From the NCBI RefSeq assembly GCF_000734965.1, contig NZ_JMTB01000019.1:1-37524 (forward strand): a stretch of DNA of 37,524 nt. The letters run 5' to 3'. Origin of the DNA: Trabulsiella guamensis ATCC 49490 (GTDB lineage Bacteria; Pseudomonadota; Gammaproteobacteria; Enterobacterales; Enterobacteriaceae). The notes beneath the pieces were generated by a model. That model worked only from the letters and a program-made list of their open reading frames with translations. It had not been told where the DNA came from and made no database searches. The translations under genes and the position numbers were made by a program. Below, piece by piece: positions 32,374-37,524 of the stretch. Every line of letters begins with the position of its first letter. Position 1 is the stretch's first letter.

Positions 32374-33672
32374 ATGCGTGTTGTCATACTGGGAAGTGGC
32401 GTTGTCGGCGTGACCAGCGCCTGGTATTTAAGTCAGGCAGGACATGAGGTGACGGTCATCGACCGTGAAGCCGGACCCGCGCTGGAAACCAGCGCCGCGA
32501 ACGCCGGACAAATTTCTCCAGGTTATGCCGCGCCCTGGGCGGCCCCGGGCGTGCCGTTGAAAGCGATAAAATGGATGTTCCAGCGCCATGCACCGCTGGC
32601 GATAAGCCTCGACGGAACCCAGTTTCAGCTCAAGTGGATGTGGCAGATGCTGCGTAACTGTGACACGCGCCATTACATGGAAAACAAAGGCCGGATGGTG
32701 AGACTGGCTGAGTACAGTCGCGACTGCCTGAAAGCGCTGCGCGAATCCACCGGCATTGAGTACGAAGGCCGCCAGGGCGGCACGTTGCAACTCTTCCGTA
32801 CCGAACAACAGTTTGAAAACGCCACCCGCGATATCGCGGTGCTGGAAGACGCCGGCGTGCCATACCAACTGCTGGAAGCGAACCGCCTGGCGGAAGTGGA
32901 GCCCGCTCTGGCGGAAGTGGCGCATAAACTGACCGGCGGTCTGCGACTGCCGAACGATGAAACTGGCGACTGCCAGCTCTTCACGCAACGACTGGCGAAA
33001 ATGGCGGAGCAGGCGGGGGTGAAATTCCGCTTTAATACGCCGATTGACCGCCTGCTGTTCGATGGCGACCAGATCTACGGCGTGCAGTGCGGTGACGACC
33101 TGTTCAAAGCCGATGCGTTTGTCATGGCGCTCGGCTCTTACTCCACCTCGATGCTGAAAGGCGTGGTGGATATTCCGGTTTATCCGCTGAAGGGCTATTC
33201 GCTCACCATTCCGGTCAAAGATGATGACGGCGCACCAGTCTCAACTATCCTTGATGAAACCTACAAAATCGCCATCACCCGTTTTGACCAGCGCATTCGC
33301 GTCGGCGGAATGGCAGAGATTGTCGGCTTTAATACCGATCTGCTGCAGCAGCGCCGTGAAACGCTGGAGATGGTGGTGCGTGACCTGTTCCCGCGCGGCG
33401 GCGTAGTGGAAGAGGCGACCTTCTGGACCGGCTTACGCCCGATGACGCCGGACGGTACGCCGGTGGTAGGTCGTACGCCATACAAAAATCTGTGGCTGAA
33501 CACCGGACACGGCACGCTGGGCTGGACGATGGCCTGTGGCTCAGGCCAACTCATCAGTGATTTAATCTCCGGACGCACGCCTGCGATCCCGTTTGACGAT
33601 CTGAGCGTGGCCCGTTATCAGGCAGGCTTTACGCCGTCCCGCGCGCAACATCTGCATGGTGCACATCAATAA
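32374..33672 (+). CDS. dadA: D-amino acid dehydrogenase DadA, 432 aa
   Basis: Membrane-associated FAD enzyme that oxidises D-alanine (made from L-alanine by DadX) to pyruvate and ammonia, passing electrons to the quinone pool. The N-terminal FAD motif GSGVVG (residues 7-12) is present, and the DAO fold ends with [16 protein letters not shown] near residue 385. ATG 32374, behind GGAG, gives the E. coli length of 432. The frame is open to a TTG at 32347 without support. dadX follows after nine bases. Confidence 0.96.
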   Translation: MRVVILGSGVVGVTSAWYLSQAGHEVTVIDREAGPALETSAANAGQISPGYAAPWAAPGVPLKAIKWMFQRHAPLAISLDGTQFQLKWMWQMLRNCDTRHYMENKGRMVRLAEYSRDCLKALRESTGIEYEGRQGGTLQLFRTEQQFENATRDIAVLEDAGVPYQLLEANRLAEVEPALAEVAHKLTGGLRLPNDETGDCQLFTQRLAKMAEQAGVKFRFNTPIDRLLFDGDQIYGVQCGDDLFKADAFVMALGSYSTSMLKGVVDIPVYPLKGYSLTIPVKDDDGAPVSTILDETYKIAITRFDQRIRVGGMAEIVGFNTDLLQQRRETLEMVVRDLFPRGGVVEEATFWTGLRPMTPDGTPVVGRTPYKNLWLNTGHGTLGWTMACGSGQLISDLISGRTPAIPFDDLSVARYQAGFTPSRAQHLHGAHQ

Positions 33673-33681
33673 GGAGCCGTC

Positions 33682-34752
33682 ATGTCACGTCCTGTACAGG
33701 CCAGCATTGATTTGCAGGCACTGCGTCAGAACCTGAACATTATTCGCCGAGCCGCACCCCAGTCGCGGGTGTGGTCAGTGGTAAAAGCCAATGCGTATGG
33801 TCACGGTCTGGAACGTATCTGGAGCGCGTTAAACAGCACAGATGGTTTTGCCTTACTGAATCTTGAAGAGGCGATCATGCTGCGCGAGCGCGGCTGGAAA
33901 GGGCCGATCCTGTTGCTCGAAGGATTCTTCCATGCCGATGAGCTGGAACTGTTCGACAAGTACCGGCTGACCACCACTATTCACAGCAACTGGCAGATTA
34001 AAGCGATTCAGAATGCCCGTCTCAACGCGCCGCTGGATGTATACGTCAAAGTGAATAGCGGTATGAACCGGCTGGGTTTTGCGCCTGATCGTATTCATAC
34101 CGTCTGGCAACAATTGCGCGCGCTGCCTGGTGTCGGTGAAATGACACTGATGTCGCATTTTGCGGTCGCTGAACGTCCTGACGGCATTATTGAGGCCATG
34201 GCGCGAGTGGAGCAGGCGGCAGAAGGGCTGGAATGCGCCCGTTCACTGTCAAACTCTGCCGCCACGATGTGGCACCCGGAAGCGCATTATGACTGGGTTC
34301 GCCCGGGAATTGTGCTGTACGGCGCATCGCCGTCGGGCCAGTGGCAGGACATTGCCAACAGCGGCCTGAAACCGGTGATGACACTCCGCAGCGAAATCAT
34401 TGCCGTGCAGAATCTGAAGCCGGGCGAGGGCGTGGGTTATGGTCAGCGCTACCAGGCAGCGCAGGAGCAGCGCATTGGTATCGTCGCCTGCGGTTATGCT
34501 GACGGTTATCCGCGTCATGCGCCAGATGGTACGCCAGTGCTGGTGGATGGCGTGCGCACGGGGATTGTCGGAACGGTATCAATGGATATGCTGGCGGTCG
34601 ATTTAACGCCATGTCCGCAGGCAGGGATCGGCACGTCGGTCGAGCTGTGGGGCAAAGAGATCAAAATTGATGATGTGGCGGCGGCCTGCGGCACGGTTGG
34701 CTATGAACTGATGTGCGCACTGGCACCCAGAGTACCCGTTGTGACAGTGTAA
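33682..34752 (+). CDS. dadX: Catabolic alanine racemase DadX, 356 aa
   Basis: PLP enzyme interconverting L- and D-alanine, supplying DadA. The PLP lysine is Lys35 ([10 protein letters not shown]). The tyrosine of VGYGQRY is the expected second catalytic base, and SMDM near residue 300 is the substrate-binding loop. Length 356 matches E. coli DadX. SD AAGGAG precedes the ATG; it forms an operon with dadA under CRP/Lrp control. Confidence 0.96.
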   Translation: MSRPVQASIDLQALRQNLNIIRRAAPQSRVWSVVKANAYGHGLERIWSALNSTDGFALLNLEEAIMLRERGWKGPILLLEGFFHADELELFDKYRLTTTIHSNWQIKAIQNARLNAPLDVYVKVNSGMNRLGFAPDRIHTVWQQLRALPGVGEMTLMSHFAVAERPDGIIEAMARVEQAAEGLECARSLSNSAATMWHPEAHYDWVRPGIVLYGASPSGQWQDIANSGLKPVMTLRSEIIAVQNLKPGEGVGYGQRYQAAQEQRIGIVACGYADGYPRHAPDGTPVLVDGVRTGIVGTVSMDMLAVDLTPCPQAGIGTSVELWGKEIKIDDVAAACGTVGYELMCALAPRVPVVTV

Positions 34753-34759
34753 CTTTCAC

Positions 34760-34793
34760 TAAAAGCCCGGTGACACAAGCGTGCCGGGCTTTT
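34760..34793. terminator. Bidirectional terminator between dadX and cvrA
   Basis: AAAAGCCCGG/CCGGGCTTTT stem with A-tract and T-tract on opposite sides, serving both convergent genes. Confidence 0.88.
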
Positions 34794-34797
34794 AGTT

Positions 34798-36531
34798 TTA
34801 CTCGGTTTCTTCATTCGCGACGCGGACACCCACTTTGCGCACCGCGTTATCTTCTTTCTCCGCGACCGTCCAGATCATCCCGGCGAACTCCACCTGGTCG
34901 CCGACAACCGGTGCCGCGCCAAGCAGATGCTGGATCAGATCACCCAGCGATTGCTGATTATCGCGAAACTCTTCGCCACCATCCAGACCATAAATCAGCG
35001 CGACGTCAGCAAACTTCGCTGTGGCTTCGAGGATGAAATCGCCGAAGAAACGCTGGTCCAGTGCGACCGGCGGCGCCTGGCTGAACAGTTTGCCAAGCGC
35101 GGGTAAATCATGCTCCCGGCCGATAACGCAGAGAATGTCGTTTTCCCGCAACCGCGTGCTGCCGGTCGGGTGCAGCAGGACATTGTCGCGGAACAGCGCC
35201 GCGATGCGGGTTTCCGGTGGCATATGCAGATCGCGAAGCGCCGCGCCAACGCACCATTTGTCTGCGCTCAGCTGGTAAACAAACTGCTCCCAGGGATTGT
35301 TGGGGTGAATATCCAGACCGACGCGGGAGATGGGCCAGCCTACCGGCGGTACCACCACTTTGGCTTTTTTCGCTGCCCAGGAGAGCGATGTGCCCTGAAA
35401 CAGCAGCGAAACCAGCACCACAAAGAACGCCACATTGAAGAACAGACGGGCGTTATCCAGCCCTGCCATCATCGGGAACACCGCCAGAATGATGGGCACC
35501 GCGCCGCGCAGACCGACCCAGCTGATGAAGATACGCTCGCGCAGGTTAAAACCACGGAACGGCAGCAATCCGGCGAAGACCGACAGCGGACGGGCGAAGA
35601 AAATCATCCACGCGGAAAGGATCAGCGCCGGGATGGCAATCGGCAACAGATCTGACGGGTTCACCAGTAGCCCCAGCACCAGGAACATGCCGATTTGCGC
35701 CAGCCAGGCCAGTCCGTCGAAGTTTTGCAGGATCGCATGGCGGTTACGAATGGGCCGGTTACCCAGCAGAAAGCCGCACAGGTAAATCGCCAGAATGCCG
35801 CTGCCGTTAATCGAAGTGGTAATGGCGAAAATCATGATCCCGCCGCTCAGCGCCAGTAGCGGGTACAATCCGGCGGGCAGAGCGATGCGGTTGATCATCT
35901 GCAACAACAGATAGCCGCCAGCCAGACCAATCAGAATACCCAGCCCAAACTGTTGCAACAAATGCCCGACAAACAGCCAGCTCAGGCCAGCCTCATGCTG
36001 CTGGATCATCTCAATCAGCGTGATGGTCAGGAACACCGCCATCGGGTCGTTGCTGCCGGATTCAATTTCCAGCGTCGATCCCACACGTTCGTTAAGCCCC
36101 TTGCCGCCGAGCAGGGAAAATACTGCGGCGGCATCGGTGGAGCCGACGATGGCGCCAATCAACAACCCTTCAATCAGATCCAGATGGAACAGCCAGGCCG
36201 CCATCATGCCGGTCAACCCGGAGGTGATCAACACACCCACTGTCGCCAGCGACAGCGCCGGGCCGAGGGCGACGCGAAACGAACTGGCCTGGGTGCGCAT
36301 CCCGCCGTCAAGCAGGATCACCGCCAGCGCGAGGTTACTGATCATGTAGGAGAAGGGGTAATTGTCAAAAGGGATGCCGCCGATGCCATCGACACCGGCC
36401 AGCATGCCAATCGCCAGGAAGATAACCAGAATCGGGATACCGAGACGTGAAGAAAATGAACTTAATAAAATACTGCAGGTTACTAAAACAGAACCCAGAA
36501 TAAACAGACTAATAACCGCCCCGGCGTCCAA
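34798..36531 (-). CDS. cvrA: K+(Na+)/H+ antiporter CvrA (NhaP2), 577 aa
   Basis: CPA1-type antiporter. About twelve membrane segments occupy residues 1-390, with the [16 protein letters not shown] and [13 protein letters not shown] motifs carrying the ion-binding aspartates. A cytoplasmic regulatory part with a TrkA-C-like domain covers about 400-490, followed by a CorC/HlyC-type C-terminal region. The start is TTG at 36531 behind GAGGAGA; an in-frame TGA two codons upstream excludes any longer form. Length is within one residue of E. coli CvrA. It exports K+ and supports growth at low osmolarity. Confidence 0.94.
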   Translation of the reverse strand: MDAGAVISLFILGSVLVTCSILLSSFSSRLGIPILVIFLAIGMLAGVDGIGGIPFDNYPFSYMISNLALAVILLDGGMRTQASSFRVALGPALSLATVGVLITSGLTGMMAAWLFHLDLIEGLLIGAIVGSTDAAAVFSLLGGKGLNERVGSTLEIESGSNDPMAVFLTITLIEMIQQHEAGLSWLFVGHLLQQFGLGILIGLAGGYLLLQMINRIALPAGLYPLLALSGGIMIFAITTSINGSGILAIYLCGFLLGNRPIRNRHAILQNFDGLAWLAQIGMFLVLGLLVNPSDLLPIAIPALILSAWMIFFARPLSVFAGLLPFRGFNLRERIFISWVGLRGAVPIILAVFPMMAGLDNARLFFNVAFFVVLVSLLFQGTSLSWAAKKAKVVVPPVGWPISRVGLDIHPNNPWEQFVYQLSADKWCVGAALRDLHMPPETRIAALFRDNVLLHPTGSTRLRENDILCVIGREHDLPALGKLFSQAPPVALDQRFFGDFILEATAKFADVALIYGLDGGEEFRDNQQSLGDLIQHLLGAAPVVGDQVEFAGMIWTVAEKEDNAVRKVGVRVANEETE

Positions 36532-36618
36532 TGTTCACATTCTCCTCTACGACATGATGTGCGTTACAAAACGTTATCATATTTATGCATGAACAATGGT
36601 CTGATAAGAGCTATGAAT

Positions 36619-37524
36619 TTATTTTTCTTCTGACAGGACCGGGTGGCCGGAGAGCGTCAGCGTGGTGGATGTCTCCGTATTAACCAGTTTACCCTGCGCC
36701 CCAAGCGGTAATGTCACCGTGCGTGCCTCGTGACCAAAATCCAGACCGGTGATCAGCGGAATATTCAACCGCGAACGCAGATAGTGAAACGTCGTTTCCA
36801 GACTGTAGCCATTGTCATAGTCGTTCGGCTCCGCGCCGCTAAAGCTGCCGAGGACCAACGCGCGTTGGCGGGACAAAATACCCGCATGCAGCAACTGCAA
36901 CAGCAGACGCTCAACGCGGAACGGATGCTCGTTGATATCTTCCAGCACCAGGATCCCGTCGCGAATGTCCGGCATCCAGGGCGTGCCGAGAAGCGTAGTA
37001 AACATCGCCAGGTTACCGCCCCACACGGTGCCTTCCACCCGGCACTGCGGCCCGTCACCGCGCCATTCGAGAGTGAACGATGGGTTTTTCAGCGCCTGCC
37101 AGAAATGGTGTTCGGTAAAGTCATTGACCGATTCCGCACCAAAATTACCCGCCAGCATCGGGCCGCTGAAAGTAATGACGTTGCCGAGCGCCAGCAGTCC
37201 CATCTGAATGACGGTGAAATCACTGTGACCGCAGATAAGCAGAGGATCCTGTTGCTGACGGGCGATGAGCGCCGGCCAGTTTATCGACTCCAGCAGACGG
37301 CTGGCGCCGTAGCCGCCACGTACCGCCAGCACGATGCGGTTTTTACCTGTCAGCGTGGCGAGGGCGTTGATATCATTGAGACGTTCGGCGTCAGTACCGG
37401 CAAAGCGCTGGTCACGGCGAGGAATAACCTGCTGATGCTCTACCCGGTGTCCGGCCTGCTCCAGGCGTGTTACGCCACGCGCGGCAGCCGTCTGGTTAAT
37501 GCAATAACCGGGAGGGGCGATCAG
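36619..37524 (-). CDS. ldcA: LD-carboxypeptidase LdcA (5' end cut by window)
   Basis: Cytoplasmic murein tetrapeptide carboxypeptidase that removes the terminal D-alanine during peptidoglycan recycling. The frame stays open to the window edge, where it reads LIAPPGYCINQTAA, so only about five N-terminal codons are missing. The nucleophile serine is in GHSDFT. GGNLAM and VLEDINEHPFRVER are typical, and the histidine near the end (GLDFGHEARTVTLPLG) completes the catalytic set. About 302 of roughly 307 residues are present. Divergence from E. coli is highest in the N-terminal 60 residues. Confidence 0.93.
   Translation of the reverse strand: MIAPPGYCINQTAAARGVTRLEQAGHRVEHQQVIPRRDQRFAGTDAERLNDINALATLTGKNRIVLAVRGGYGASRLLESINWPALIARQQQDPLLICGHSDFTVIQMGLLALGNVITFSGPMLAGNFGAESVNDFTEHHFWQALKNPSFTLEWRGDGPQCRVEGTVWGGNLAMFTTLLGTPWMPDIRDGILVLEDINEHPFRVERLLLQLLHAGILSRQRALVLGSFSGAEPNDYDNGYSLETTFHYLRSRLNIPLITGLDFGHEARTVTLPLGAQGKLVNTETSTTLTLSGHPVLSEEK

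Noticed and set aside
1-37524. tRNA genes, CRISPR arrays, insertion sequences
   Set aside because: I looked for cloverleaf segments, regularly spaced repeats and transposase ORFs and saw none.

Overview
The window is chromosomal DNA of an Enterobacteriaceae member. The right half keeps the gene order known from Escherichia coli (ycgL-ycgM-ycgN ... dsbB-nhaB-fadR-ycgB-dadA-dadX-cvrA-ldcA), and the proteins are close to, but not identical with, the E. coli ones. This suggests a relative such as Enterobacter, Citrobacter or Leclercia, but I cannot fix the genus by eye.

Positions 1 to about 16.4 kb are the right-hand part of a prophage with a siphovirus-type tail. In order it holds neck genes, two inserted cassettes, tail terminator, an Ig-domain tail tube protein, a tape measure protein, the tail-tip proteins, a tailspike, a GNAT acetyltransferase/polysaccharide deacetylase pair (probable lysogenic cargo), and an SOS-boxed UmuD'-like gene next to host ycgL. 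Integrase, lysis, capsid and immunity genes are not visible and would lie to the left.

The most interesting part is 620-2090. Two cassettes sit in the late operon, each directly after a structural gene. Each has a -10-like hexamer, a three-stem RNA whose helix starts at the predicted transcript 5' end, a leader with SD, one ORF (an unknown 77-aa protein; an HNH-AP2 homing-type endonuclease), and a GGTCGC/GCGGCC terminator. In both RNAs the 6-nt loop of the third stem is exactly complementary to a 6-nt leader site upstream of the SD. The loops differ at five of six positions and the targets have changed to match. The conserved GUAGCU loop of the second stem also pairs with the leader. This is the logic of the C4 antisense RNA of phages P1 and P7, here apparently guarding small cargo genes.

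From 17995 to 27283 a complete aerobactin locus (iutA-iucD-iucC-iucB-iucA, with shiF divergent, and a Fur-box-like site in the promoter region) lies between ycgN and dsbB. In E. coli K-12 this place holds hlyE and umuDC. Both edges are clean bidirectional terminators, with no integrase, IS or tRNA.

From 27311 to the end are housekeeping genes: DsbB disulfide oxidase, NhaB antiporter, FadR, YcgB (SpoVR family), the DadA/DadX alanine catabolic pair with a good CRP site upstream, the CvrA antiporter, and LdcA cut by the window edge.
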